A stretch of 64,000 nucleotides of DNA from Donghicola tyrosinivorans (GTDB taxonomy: Bacteria; Pseudomonadota; Alphaproteobacteria; Rhodobacterales; Rhodobacteraceae). Location: positions 124,001 to 188,000 of the forward strand of contig NZ_PVTQ01000006.1 in assembly GCF_003003355.1 (NCBI RefSeq), read 5' to 3'. Position 1 is the first letter of the stretch. Every line of letters begins with the position of its first letter. Below are positions 22,444 through 30,982 of this stretch, piece by piece. A program made the translations under genes and the position numbers. Below the pieces are notes generated by a model that saw only the letters and a program-made list of their open reading frames with translations, was not told the origin of the DNA and did not search any database.

Positions 22444-25014
22444 ATGCACAAATCGGCGCAGGTCGGACAGTTCTGGTCTCATGAGAATGCCTATGGACAG
22501 GTTTATCGTGACTTTGAGGTTTCGCGGCTCAGTGTGATCAGTGAGGCTATTCAGAGCCGTCCTGTCTTTCACTCCGTGCTCTATCTGTCAGTGGTCCTGT
22601 TTTGGACCATCAGCATTTCCTATGGCGCGGCGCTTCATGGGCCAAACACGATTGCAGTGAACCTTAGCCCCCATGTGGCGCTTTTCACGGCCTGTGTTGG
22701 GATCGTTACCTATCCAAAGCGTTTGACGTGGGTGCCGATATTGGCGCTGGCGGGGCTGTTCTTTGTCCCCGCGATCCTGCCCTTCAGTGGCAAGCCCATG
22801 TGGATTACGATGCCAGAGGTCACGTGGGACCTTTTGGGCTTCATGTGGGGCGCGAACATGCTGAGTGGTGTGTTGGTCGGTCACATCGTCCGGCAGGTCT
22901 ACGCGCAGATTGCCCGAAAATTTCCACCGCTGGATACGGCGCTGCTGGTGACCGCGGTGATCTCAGTCGCCTTTTTGGTGATCTGTACAATTCAGTTCCT
23001 TGCGGTCCAGAAGTTTGCGTCCAAATTGGATCCTGCCCATCTGGCTGCGTTGGGGTTTGACGAAAACTACAACGATTTCGCCTTGAACAGGACCCTGCGC
23101 GGGACCGCTGTTGTGGGCGGGTTCATGGTGGCGATCCTGAATATGCCTACGCGGGCCAGCCTGCTGCGGGCGGCTCCGATATTGGGGGTCTTCCCTGCGC
23201 TGGCGCTGATGCACCAGTCAGATAGTGGCGGCTATGCGATGATGGATGTGGGTCTTTTGGCCCTGCTGCTGGCGCTGACCTTGCCTGCGCGCGTTGCCCC
23301 GTTGATCGTCATTGTAGGGGTGGCGATCTATTCGGCTATGACAGGCGCTTATCTGACCGACACCGCGCCGCGCGATTTTGAATCGTTTCTGTTGCAGCGT
23401 TACGCCATCCTTATGCTGTTTATTATCGTTCTGGCGATGGCCCTGCGCAGCCGTCTTAGCTACGATCTGGCGCAACGCGAAGCCAGCATTCGCCGCCTGT
23501 CCACCGTGCGTAACTTTGCAGGTGTGGGCCTGTTCGCGATTAACGTGCCGCGCGACATGATGCGGGTGGATCCGGCCGCGCAGCGTTTGGTGGGTCTGCC
23601 AGCCAGCGATGATCTGGAAGCGTTGCTAAGCCGGTTTGAACACGAAGATCAGGAGGCCTTGCGCAGGATGATCCTGTCGGGCGATGCGGGCTCGCACACC
23701 TTGCTGGTACGTCTGGCCCACGTTCGGGCGAATGGTGAGCAGCGAATTCTGCGTGTCCACCTCTGGAGCGAACAGAACCTCTGGCGCGAACACATAGCCT
23801 ACGGGATGATGGTCGAAGTCACCGACGAACATAAGCGCCAACGTGCTCTGTCCGATGCGCTGAGTGAACTGTCAGTGCGTCAGGAGCGTCAGAAGCAGCT
23901 GTTCTCGATCGTGTCCCACGAACTGCGGACACCGGCCTCGGTGATCTCGATGCTGATTGACGAGCTGAAATCCGGCGAGGATCTGGCCGAAACCACCAGC
24001 CAGATGCGCGAGGCCTCAAGCCAGCTTTTGAACGTGCTGGACGATATGCGGCAGGCCGTGAACCCCGAAAAGAACCAGCGCATTCACCATGAGGCCTATG
24101 TGCCTGCCGATGTGGCCGAAAGCCTGCGGAACACCTATCAGCTTCTTGCGCGGGGCAATCAGATGCGCCTGAGCGTAGAACTTGAACAAGGGGCACGCAG
24201 CACGCTGAAAGGCGATGCAAAGCGGATCAAGCAGGTTCTTGGCAATTTGGTGCGCAACGGGATCATCCATAGCAACGGTAGTGAAATCCGCATTGCGTAT
24301 CAGGAGCTGCCGCAGGATCTGGTGGATCGCCGCATTCTGGCGCAGGGGTGCTGGACTGTCACCGATGACGGGGTAGGTATCCCGGAAGCGGATGTGGAAC
24401 GCCTGTTCGAACCCTTCGAGCGCGGCTCGCAAGATGCCCGTAATCAGGCCGATGGCAGCGGCTTGGGGCTCTACATTGCCAAGCAGACCATCGAACTTCT
24501 TGGGGGCGAGTTGACATATTTCACCGCGCCGCAGGGCGGGGCAGGTTATCGGATATGGCTGCCGGACCCGCTGGAAAAAGCGGTTGTCCATGAGGAAGAA
24601 GGAAAGGAAGTTGTCTGCGCCGGTTTCGCCAAGATGTCGGTGCTCGTGGCTGAGGACAACGCGCTAGTCGCGAAGATCACCACGAAGCAGCTGTCGCGGG
24701 TGTTCGGCTCGATCCGGTTGGCGTCCAATGGCCGTGAGGCATGGGAGGCCATTCGTGAAGAGCAGCCCGACATTTTGCTCACCGATCTGTTTATGCCCGA
24801 AATGACGGGGGACGAATTGGTCCGCGCTTTGCGCGCGGATGGTGTGACGATCCCGATCATCGGCTTGACGGCTGCGGTGGTAGGCGATGACACGGCCCGC
24901 TTTATCGAGGCAGGCGTGACGGCGGTGATGTCCAAGCCACTAAATGTCGCCAACCTGTGTCAGACGCTGCAGAATGAAATGGGCAAGCCTCCAGCTGCCG
25001 ATACGGGCACCTGA
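22444..25014 (+). CDS. Hybrid sensor histidine kinase with multi-span membrane sensor
   Basis: 856 residues from ATG 22444, with GAGG just upstream. Residues ~40-330 contain eight to nine membrane spans (MASE-like sensor), then a degenerate PAS-like region (~355-470). The HisKA domain has its phospho-histidine at residue 492 (SIVSHELRTPASV). HATPase_c (~595-705) shows VTDDGVGIPEADV and GSGLGLYIAKQTI. The C-terminal receiver (~725-845) has VLVAEDN, phospho-acceptor Asp in LLTDLFMPEMTG and Lys in VMSKPL. The protein sits in the inner membrane and passes phosphate internally. The adjacent LysR gene ends 251 bases upstream, so it likely has its own promoter. The signal is unknown. Confidence 0.92.
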   Translation: MHKSAQVGQFWSHENAYGQVYRDFEVSRLSVISEAIQSRPVFHSVLYLSVVLFWTISISYGAALHGPNTIAVNLSPHVALFTACVGIVTYPKRLTWVPILALAGLFFVPAILPFSGKPMWITMPEVTWDLLGFMWGANMLSGVLVGHIVRQVYAQIARKFPPLDTALLVTAVISVAFLVICTIQFLAVQKFASKLDPAHLAALGFDENYNDFALNRTLRGTAVVGGFMVAILNMPTRASLLRAAPILGVFPALALMHQSDSGGYAMMDVGLLALLLALTLPARVAPLIVIVGVAIYSAMTGAYLTDTAPRDFESFLLQRYAILMLFIIVLAMALRSRLSYDLAQREASIRRLSTVRNFAGVGLFAINVPRDMMRVDPAAQRLVGLPASDDLEALLSRFEHEDQEALRRMILSGDAGSHTLLVRLAHVRANGEQRILRVHLWSEQNLWREHIAYGMMVEVTDEHKRQRALSDALSELSVRQERQKQLFSIVSHELRTPASVISMLIDELKSGEDLAETTSQMREASSQLLNVLDDMRQAVNPEKNQRIHHEAYVPADVAESLRNTYQLLARGNQMRLSVELEQGARSTLKGDAKRIKQVLGNLVRNGIIHSNGSEIRIAYQELPQDLVDRRILAQGCWTVTDDGVGIPEADVERLFEPFERGSQDARNQADGSGLGLYIAKQTIELLGGELTYFTAPQGGAGYRIWLPDPLEKAVVHEEEGKEVVCAGFAKMSVLVAEDNALVAKITTKQLSRVFGSIRLASNGREAWEAIREEQPDILLTDLFMPEMTGDELVRALRADGVTIPIIGLTAAVVGDDTARFIEAGVTAVMSKPLNVANLCQTLQNEMGKPPAADTGT

Positions 25015-25040
25015 TGTGAGGTGGTAGCAATCAACGTAAA

Positions 25041-25066
25041 AAGGGCGGCCCATTAAGGCCGCCCTT
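25041..25066. terminator. Bidirectional terminator
   Basis: AAGGGCGGCC, six bases, GGCCGCCCTT, flanked by A and T runs on both sides. It ends both the hybrid kinase (plus strand) and the SDR at 25088-25840 (minus strand). Confidence 0.9.
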
Positions 25067-25087
25067 TTGTTGTTCCTGATAATTCGG

Positions 25088-25840
25088 TTAGTGGATCAGT
25101 GAGCCGCCGTTCACGTCAACCTCGGTGCCGGTGCAATAGGCCGACAGGTCGGACGCAAGAAACAGGGCGCAGCCTGCCACGTCCGACGCTTCGCCCGCGC
25201 GGCCCATGGGGATGCCTTCCAGGATCATCTCTTTCATCTCGGGGGTCAGCTTGCCGCCGGTGATGTCGGTCGCGATAAAGCCGGGGCAGATCGCGTTGAA
25301 ACGGACCTGATCAGGCGCGAATTCGCGGGCCATCGCTTTGGTCAGGCCAAGGATACCAGCCTTGGCAGCCGAGTAGTGCGGGCCACCAAAGATGCCGCCG
25401 CCGCGCTGTGCCGAGACCGACGACAGGTTCACTACGCTGCCCGACTTCTGCTTTTGCATCGCGGGAACACAGGCCTGCGACATGTACAGGGTGCCGCGCA
25501 GGCTGACGTCCATGACGGCGTCATAGTTCTGGGGCTCGATCTGCAGCGACTTCAGCGGTTGGGTGATGCCTGCGTTGTTCACCAGAACATCAATCCGGCC
25601 CCACTGATCCAGCAGGGCGGCAACGGCTGCTTCGCAGGCTGCTTTATCGGTGACATCACAGGCCAGACCTACGTGCTGTGCGCCAATGTCGGCGGCTGCG
25701 GCCTTCGCGGCGCTTTCGTCCAGATCAAGAATGGCCACGGTTGCGCCATGCTCTGCGAACAGTTTCGCGGTGGCTTTACCCAGACCGCGTGCCGAAGCGG
25801 CACCGGTGATGACGGCGAATTTGCCGGTCAAAAGTCCCAT
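25088..25840 (-). CDS. Short-chain dehydrogenase/reductase (sugar or polyol dehydrogenase type)
   Basis: 250 residues, classical SDR length. Cofactor motif TGAASARGLG (residues ~12-21) with an Asp-rich DLDES turn favours NAD. NNAG, catalytic Ser in NLSSVSA, and the Tyr-Lys pair in HYSAAKAG are present. The C-terminus (CTGTEVDVNGGSLIH) is typical of polyol/sugar dehydrogenases and 3-oxoacyl-ACP reductase-like SDRs. It is divergent from the isomerase and DhaK-type kinase genes at 26060-28642. A route from a sugar alcohol through a ketose, isomerase and kinase would fit, with this enzyme doing the oxidation; that is inference from position. Confidence 0.9.
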   Translation of the reverse strand: MGLLTGKFAVITGAASARGLGKATAKLFAEHGATVAILDLDESAAKAAAADIGAQHVGLACDVTDKAACEAAVAALLDQWGRIDVLVNNAGITQPLKSLQIEPQNYDAVMDVSLRGTLYMSQACVPAMQKQKSGSVVNLSSVSAQRGGGIFGGPHYSAAKAGILGLTKAMAREFAPDQVRFNAICPGFIATDITGGKLTPEMKEMILEGIPMGRAGEASDVAGCALFLASDLSAYCTGTEVDVNGGSLIH

Positions 25841-25909
25841 ATCAATTCCTCCCTGCGCGCGTCGCGAATGGGCGCGACGGCGTGAATTCCTAGATTGCAG
25901 TCAATATTC

Positions 25910-25930
25910 GGTTCTTGGGAACCTTCAAGA
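25910..25930. promoter_or_regulatory. Inverted-repeat operator candidate between divergent sugar genes
   Basis: GGTTC TTGG GAACC at 25910-25923, overlapped by TCTTG...CAAGA (25913-25930). It lies between the SDR start (25840) and the isomerase start (26060), where one regulator could serve both. Arms are short, so chance is possible. Confidence 0.3.
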
Positions 25931-26059
25931 AAGCGTTCTTACAGAGTTGTTTAGTATTACTTCACATTAGGTGGATTTCTTTGCTGGTCACGGTTCGATA
26001 GGACTGTGCCCTAACGCGCCTGTCGGGAGAGCAGGCAGAGTATTTGTGGAGGAGCGCCC

Positions 26060-26875
26060 ATGAAACTGGGTCTGGGAAGCTACGCCTATCGCTGGTCGAT
26101 CGGCATCAAGGATCAACAGCCAGCGGTGAAAATGACTCCGTTCGAGGTGCTGGATCAAGCCGCGGCTCTGGGTCTGGACGTTGTGCAATACGCCGACAAC
26201 ATGCCGTTGGACACCTTCTCTGAGGCGGATCACCACAAGCTTTATGAGATCGCGCAGTCCAAAGGCATCGCGCTGGAACTGGGTACCCAGTGCTTTGATG
26301 CGGATGAGGTTGAGCGTTATCTGGTCATCGGTCAACGCCTTCACGCCAAGATCATGCGTGTGGCATTGGACGCCGAGGACTCCCACATGCCGGTCCCCGA
26401 ACTTGCCGAGCAGCTGCGCCCCCTGCTGGAGAAAGCCCGCAATGCAGGGATGCGGATCGCGATTGAAAACCACTTCAACTACCCCTCTCCCCGCATGGTC
26501 GAGCTGCTGGATGTGGTCGGTGATACGACCCTTGGCGTTTGCTTGGACGTGGCGAACTCGATCTGTGCAGGCGAATGGCCGCACGAGACCGTCAAGATGC
26601 TGGCGCCTTATACGATCAACCTGCACCTCAAAGACTATGTGATTCAGCCCGACAACTACGGCGTCGGCTTTTACATCCACGGTGTGCCGCTGGGGCAGGG
26701 GCGTGCGCCGATCCCGTGGATTCTGGATCAACTGGCCCACTGTCCCAAGGATATGAGTGTTATCCTTGAGCATTGGTTGCCCCGCGGTGACGACACCGCG
26801 AACGCCCGCGCGCAGGAACAGCCTTGGCTGGAACAGACCGTCGCGGCGGCAAAAGAATTCATCAAAGGGCGCTGA
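26060..26875 (+). CDS. Sugar phosphate isomerase/epimerase (AP endonuclease-2-type TIM barrel)
   Basis: 271 residues from ATG 26060 with GGAGG upstream. The fold is a xylose-isomerase-like TIM barrel (PF01261 type), cytoplasmic. Probable metal ligands are in IAIENHFNYPS (Glu), GVCLDVANS (Asp), INLHLKDYV (His) and VILEHWLPRG (Glu). Such enzymes isomerise or epimerise sugars or sugar phosphates. The next gene, 15 bases downstream, is a DhaK-DhaL kinase, so the pair should act on the same substrate. The combination resembles L-erythrulose-type pathways, where a DhaK-like kinase makes L-erythrulose 1-phosphate and a TIM-barrel enzyme isomerises it. The exact substrate is not shown by sequence. 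Confidence 0.85.
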   Translation: MKLGLGSYAYRWSIGIKDQQPAVKMTPFEVLDQAAALGLDVVQYADNMPLDTFSEADHHKLYEIAQSKGIALELGTQCFDADEVERYLVIGQRLHAKIMRVALDAEDSHMPVPELAEQLRPLLEKARNAGMRIAIENHFNYPSPRMVELLDVVGDTTLGVCLDVANSICAGEWPHETVKMLAPYTINLHLKDYVIQPDNYGVGFYIHGVPLGQGRAPIPWILDQLAHCPKDMSVILEHWLPRGDDTANARAQEQPWLEQTVAAAKEFIKGR

Positions 26876-26890
26876 GTGAGGGAGGAAACC

Positions 26891-28642
26891 ATGACTGAAG
26901 TCCGTACCAAGAAACTGATCAACGCCCCCGAAGATATTATCCCGCAGATGATCGCGGGTATGGTCTCGGCCCATCCTGACATTCTGACGGTCGAAGGCCC
27001 CACAGGCCGCGCTGTTGTGGCGGTGGATGGTCCCCGTGATGGCAAGGTGGGTATCGTGATCGGCGGCGGCTCGGGGCATGAGCCTGCGTTTGCCGGATAC
27101 GTGGGCCGTGGCCTTGCGGATGCGGCGGCAGTGGGCAACGTCTTTGCCTCGCCCTCGCCCGAACAGATTATGGACGCCGCCCGCGCCGTGGATGGTGGGG
27201 CAGGGGTCATGTTCCTCTACGGGAACTACACCGGCGATGTGCTGAACTTCGACATGGCGGCCGAAGAATGCGAAGGCATGGGCATCCCGACCCGCTCGGT
27301 TCAGGTGATTGACGACGTGGCCAGCGCCCCGAAAGAGCGTCAGCATGAACGCCGCGGGATCGCGGGCGATTTCTTTGTGTTCAAGATCGCAGGCGCGGCT
27401 GCAGAACATGGCCGCGATCTAGAGGGCTGCTACGCCGCTGCCCAATCCGCAAACGCCAACACCCGCAGCATGGGGGTGGCGCTGACGGCTTGTTCCATGC
27501 CCCAGACCCTGAAGCCGAATTTCGAGATCGGCCCCGATGAGATGGAAATCGGCATGGGCGTTCACGGCGAGCCGGGCATCCGCCGCGGCAAGGTTGAGGC
27601 CGCCGATGTGGTCACGGACGAACTGCTAGAGCCGATCCTTGAGGATATGGGCCTGAAATCCGGTGACCGTGTGGCGGTTCTGGTGAACGGTCTTGGTGCC
27701 ACGGGCCAGCTGGAACTTTACATCATCCACCGCCGCGTGGCTGAGGTGCTTGGCGAACACGGGATTGATATTCACCACAGTTGGGTTGGCGAATATGTTA
27801 GTTCATTAGAAATGGCGGGTGCTTCGATCACTTTGCTGAAGCTGGATGACGATCTGCAAATGCTGCTGGATACGCCCTGCCGCACCTCTGCGCTGACGGT
27901 CGCTGGTAGTCTGGAACCCAAAGGCAGCCGCACTCGTCGCCACGCCGATACGGCGCAGACCGCCGCCAAGGTGGATCGGTCCACACTGAAGGCCGACGGC
28001 TCTGTAACGCCCGCGATTTTCCGTGACCTGATGCTGGCGGCAGGCGCTGCCATCCACACCAAGCGCGATTGGTTGTCGGAGCTGGACGGGGTGATTGGCG
28101 ATGGCGATCACGGCATCACGATGGACATCGGCTGGACAGCCGTGCGGGCCCGTCTGGTGACGATGGACGCGGATGCCACGATCTCTGAGGTGTCCGAGGC
28201 GATGGCAAAAGCCTTCCTTGATGCCGTGGGCGCGTCCTCGGGGCCGCTTTATGCGTCGGCCTTCCGCAAGGCGGGCGAGGCGGTGTCGGACCGTCTGCAC
28301 CTTGATGCCAAGGCGATGGTGGCATGGCTGGATGGGCTTTGTGCGGGTATTCTGGCCCGTGGCGGCGCTCAGGTCGGGGACAAGACCATGGTGGATGCTT
28401 GGATCCCCGCCGTGACCCGCGCGAAAGAGGCGTTGCAAGGTGGGGCAGACGTTATCGGTTGCCTTGAGGCTGCCGTTGCAGGGGCCAAATCCGGACGCGA
28501 CTACACCGCCGAGATCGAAAGCCGCCGTGGCCGCAGCGCCAAACTGGGCGCCCGTTCGGTTGGGCATGTGGACCCCGGCGCGGCCTCGGCCCATGTGCTT
28601 CTTGACGCGATTTGCGAGAAACTGCGTGGTATCTCGGCCTGA
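26891..28642 (+). CDS. Dihydroxyacetone kinase family protein (fused DhaK-DhaL)
   Basis: 583 residues from ATG 26891, with GGGAGG upstream. The N-terminal DhaK domain has GGGSGHEP (58-65) and the histidine that forms the hemiaminal with the ketose (GMGVHGEPG, His225). The C-terminal DhaL domain (~370-580) has the ATP/Mg motifs GDGDHG, GASSGPLYASAF and GDKTMVDA. The fused form uses ATP directly rather than the phosphotransferase system. Substrates of the family are dihydroxyacetone, erythrulose and other short ketoses; context with isomerase and SDR suggests a C4 ketose or similar. A strong hairpin follows at 28675-28703. Confidence 0.92.
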   Translation: MTEVRTKKLINAPEDIIPQMIAGMVSAHPDILTVEGPTGRAVVAVDGPRDGKVGIVIGGGSGHEPAFAGYVGRGLADAAAVGNVFASPSPEQIMDAARAVDGGAGVMFLYGNYTGDVLNFDMAAEECEGMGIPTRSVQVIDDVASAPKERQHERRGIAGDFFVFKIAGAAAEHGRDLEGCYAAAQSANANTRSMGVALTACSMPQTLKPNFEIGPDEMEIGMGVHGEPGIRRGKVEAADVVTDELLEPILEDMGLKSGDRVAVLVNGLGATGQLELYIIHRRVAEVLGEHGIDIHHSWVGEYVSSLEMAGASITLLKLDDDLQMLLDTPCRTSALTVAGSLEPKGSRTRRHADTAQTAAKVDRSTLKADGSVTPAIFRDLMLAAGAAIHTKRDWLSELDGVIGDGDHGITMDIGWTAVRARLVTMDADATISEVSEAMAKAFLDAVGASSGPLYASAFRKAGEAVSDRLHLDAKAMVAWLDGLCAGILARGGAQVGDKTMVDAWIPAVTRAKEALQGGADVIGCLEAAVAGAKSGRDYTAEIESRRGRSAKLGARSVGHVDPGAASAHVLLDAICEKLRGISA

Positions 28643-28674
28643 ATTAGGCCAGCTCCCAATGTCATCACGCAGTA

Positions 28675-28703
28675 TTGCCGCCTCTGCTCCCCAGAGGCGG
28701 CAA
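28675..28703. terminator. Strong hairpin between convergent kinase and HipA genes
   Basis: TTGCCGCCTCTG, five bases, CAGAGGCGGCAA: a perfect 12-bp stem between the stops at 28642 and 28741. No T run on either side, so termination may need Rho or be partial, or the hairpin protects the 3' end. Confidence 0.6.
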
Positions 28704-28740
28704 CATTGTATTCAGACAACGGTTGCAGCAGATGCTGCGG

Positions 28741-30048
28741 TTAGTGCCAGGTGAGCGCGCGTTCGATATCGTCTTTGATGGTGTGGCGCAGGATGCGCGG
28801 TACACAGGCCGCTTCGGCAAAGCCGTCCCACTGCAAGATCGCGCGGTCAACCTTGTCACGAAGGGCCAGAACCCTCGCTGGCTTGATGTCCAACGCCCGC
28901 CCCACATCGACGAAATTGACCGGCCCCGGTTGGCGGTTGTTGCCCGCCATGGTCATCCGGTGCACCCCGCCCGTCCCCATGGTGTGAGTCAGGTCATAGG
29001 CCGGCGAAAGGTACCAGCGCCCTTCGGCATCCATCAGGAAGCTATGGTTGCGCAGGTGGTCGTTCCGGTTCACCGCGCGCGCGTTAAAGATCATCCGCAG
29101 CAGCATCTGTTCCACCTGCGCATTGTCGCGCGTCAGGCAGCGGGTCAGCTTCAGTAGATCGATATAGTCGACGGTGGCGTTCTTGTGGTCCACTCCGAAT
29201 AGCGCCGCGGCCGTTTGCATGTGGAACCGCTGGTCGCGGGTCACATCAAACCGCTCGACCGCCAGAAACCGCTCTTTCGAGTTCGATTGCAGCGTCGTGA
29301 CCGGCATCATCTGAATGCCAGCAGCCTGCGCCATCAAGGCGTACGCTACTTCTGCTTCGATCGAGCCGTTCCGCGCCGATTTCTCGCGCCGTTTGATCAG
29401 AACATGGCGCCAGCCACGGGTAAGGCGGTTGCGATGGCTGCGCAGTCTGGTGCCGTCTGTGCTCATCTGGGCCAGAAATTTGGGCTGATCCCCATGGGCG
29501 CCGCCCCCTGCCAGTCGCAGTTGCAACAGCTCTTCGATCGAGGCACCGTCGCCCAAGCTGGCCACGCATCCTGCGAACCACTCCAGGTTCATGTCTTCGG
29601 GTACCGCGCCGCGCCATGCCGGTTGATAGGTCAAAGCGCCCATGCCGTTCTGGCCAATCTGGGCCAAACGGCCAAGACCGCTAAGAAGGCGTAGATTGCC
29701 GTCCCGTGCCAGTATTTCCGCATCCGCAACCTGCCGCGCCCATCCGTCAGGTAGACTGTCGGCAAAGGGGGCAGGGATGCCTTCGAAATACCAGCCTTTA
29801 CGAGGCTTCAGGACCGTGCTGATCTGGCGGACCAGCATCGGAGATAGGGGAAGCGGGTCGGCGACGAATGTCTCGTCCCACTCAAGTATCGCGCATCGAC
29901 GCCCTTTGTCCCATTCAAGCGTCCCCACTCTGCGTGAGTCGTTTGACGAACCGAAATCGAAAGCCACCTCTACAGTTTGAGGATCGGCAAGATATGCGTG
30001 TCGGGGACCGGCGTCTGGATTGGTGAAGTTGTGATGGATCGTTGTCAT
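28741..30048 (-). CDS. HipA-family serine/threonine kinase (toxin-like), no antitoxin beside it
   Basis: 435 residues from ATG 30048, the usual ~440 of HipA proteins; in-frame extension to 30255 is AT-rich and unlike a protein. The HipA N-terminal subdomain is marked by GQNGMGALTYQP, and the kinase core by NRNDHLRNHSFL (catalytic loop) and LSPAYDL (metal-binding Asp). The GGGAHGDQPK segment corresponds to the ATP/phospho-switch loop. HipA kinases phosphorylate translation factors such as glutamyl-tRNA synthetase and cause dormancy. The usual upstream hipB repressor with a helix-turn-helix is missing: nothing of the kind was seen in 30049-30445. It may be an orphan kinase or regulated otherwise. 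Confidence 0.85.
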   Translation of the reverse strand: MTTIHHNFTNPDAGPRHAYLADPQTVEVAFDFGSSNDSRRVGTLEWDKGRRCAILEWDETFVADPLPLSPMLVRQISTVLKPRKGWYFEGIPAPFADSLPDGWARQVADAEILARDGNLRLLSGLGRLAQIGQNGMGALTYQPAWRGAVPEDMNLEWFAGCVASLGDGASIEELLQLRLAGGGAHGDQPKFLAQMSTDGTRLRSHRNRLTRGWRHVLIKRREKSARNGSIEAEVAYALMAQAAGIQMMPVTTLQSNSKERFLAVERFDVTRDQRFHMQTAAALFGVDHKNATVDYIDLLKLTRCLTRDNAQVEQMLLRMIFNARAVNRNDHLRNHSFLMDAEGRWYLSPAYDLTHTMGTGGVHRMTMAGNNRQPGPVNFVDVGRALDIKPARVLALRDKVDRAILQWDGFAEAACVPRILRHTIKDDIERALTWH

Positions 30049-30445
30049 GCCAGAAAGATAGCGAAATGCGTGCCAACTACTCCGAAGTATGGTGGCTAAA
30101 TCCGCAACTATGCTAATGCGCGTATCGATATCCTTTAGGATGTAGGTTTGGTCTAAATTGCTAATATATGTGCGGCAATTTGATCTGTACCTTGGTCTGT
30201 GTCGGGATATGTGCGTTCGCTCATATCTGGTGGACCTAACGTGAGGAAAAACCAATCTGAGCGGCAGGCGGGTTTTAGTTTTTGCAAAGGAATGCCGGGC
30301 GATATTGGTTCAACTTGCTTGTGAAGTATGCCAATTGTCGTATGTGACGAGCAAAATGGTTAGCTCGAATACCAATGTATAGTTGGAGAAATCGCTGGCT
30401 GTGCCGTTAGATAGAAACAACTCCACGCCAAACCTTGAGGTTCAA

Positions 30446-30982
30446 ATGTCTAGTGTTCCAACTGCGCTGAAGCTGGAACTTGATCGCGAAAAAATGCTAT
30501 CTGAATGTGTGCGCGCATTCGGTGCAATGATTGAGGACGTGGTCGGCGCTGATGATGCCAGAGGTTACGTTTCAATTGTCGGTGAGCGAATTGGTGAATT
30601 CGTTGCAGCCGAAATCGCGAAGGGTGTGGATTTCGAAAGCCTCTCAATCGACCAGATGGCCGATTTGTTGGTTGAGGTTCAGAACCTGTTGGGTGGTTGT
30701 TTCGACGTAGAGGTTCAGAACGGTCATCAAATCCGTCTGACCAACACCCAATGCCCCTATTCGACCCAATTTGCGGGGCGCCAATCGCTATGTACCTTGA
30801 CCTCTAGCATTATGGGCACTGTCGCCTCGATGTGTAATGGTCAAGCGCGTGTTCAGTTATTGGAGACGATTGCGCAAAACGGTGCGTGCTGCCGTGCAGT
30901 TGTGCATCTAGACGGATCCCACGGCGCCGGAGTAACCTATTGGAAGAGGTGCCGGAGTGGGGTTGATGAAAGCGGGTCTTGA
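30446..30982 (+). CDS. Methanogen output domain 1 (MetOD1)-like protein
   Basis: 178 residues from ATG 30446, with GAGG six bases upstream; an in-frame GTG at 30401 is possible. The C-terminal half has the cysteine pattern of MetOD1-type domains: TNTQCPYST, QSLCTLTSSIMGTVA and NGACCRAVVHL. The first half is helical (VRAFGAMIEDVVGADDARGYVS). In alphaproteobacteria such proteins occur next to hybrid kinases; here the end overlaps the kinase start by 17 bases, so they are translated together and probably interact. The clustered cysteines could bind a metal or respond to redox state, which is an inference. The family name is given from the motif pattern only. Confidence 0.6.
   Translation: MSSVPTALKLELDREKMLSECVRAFGAMIEDVVGADDARGYVSIVGERIGEFVAAEIAKGVDFESLSIDQMADLLVEVQNLLGGCFDVEVQNGHQIRLTNTQCPYSTQFAGRQSLCTLTSSIMGTVASMCNGQARVQLLETIAQNGACCRAVVHLDGSHGAGVTYWKRCRSGVDESGS

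Noticed and set aside
25988-27409. Long open frame on the minus strand opposite the isomerase and DhaK genes (473 codons)
   Set aside because: It is antisense to two well-supported genes, rich in His, Arg and Gln as typical of shadow frames in GC-rich DNA, and lacks any family motif.
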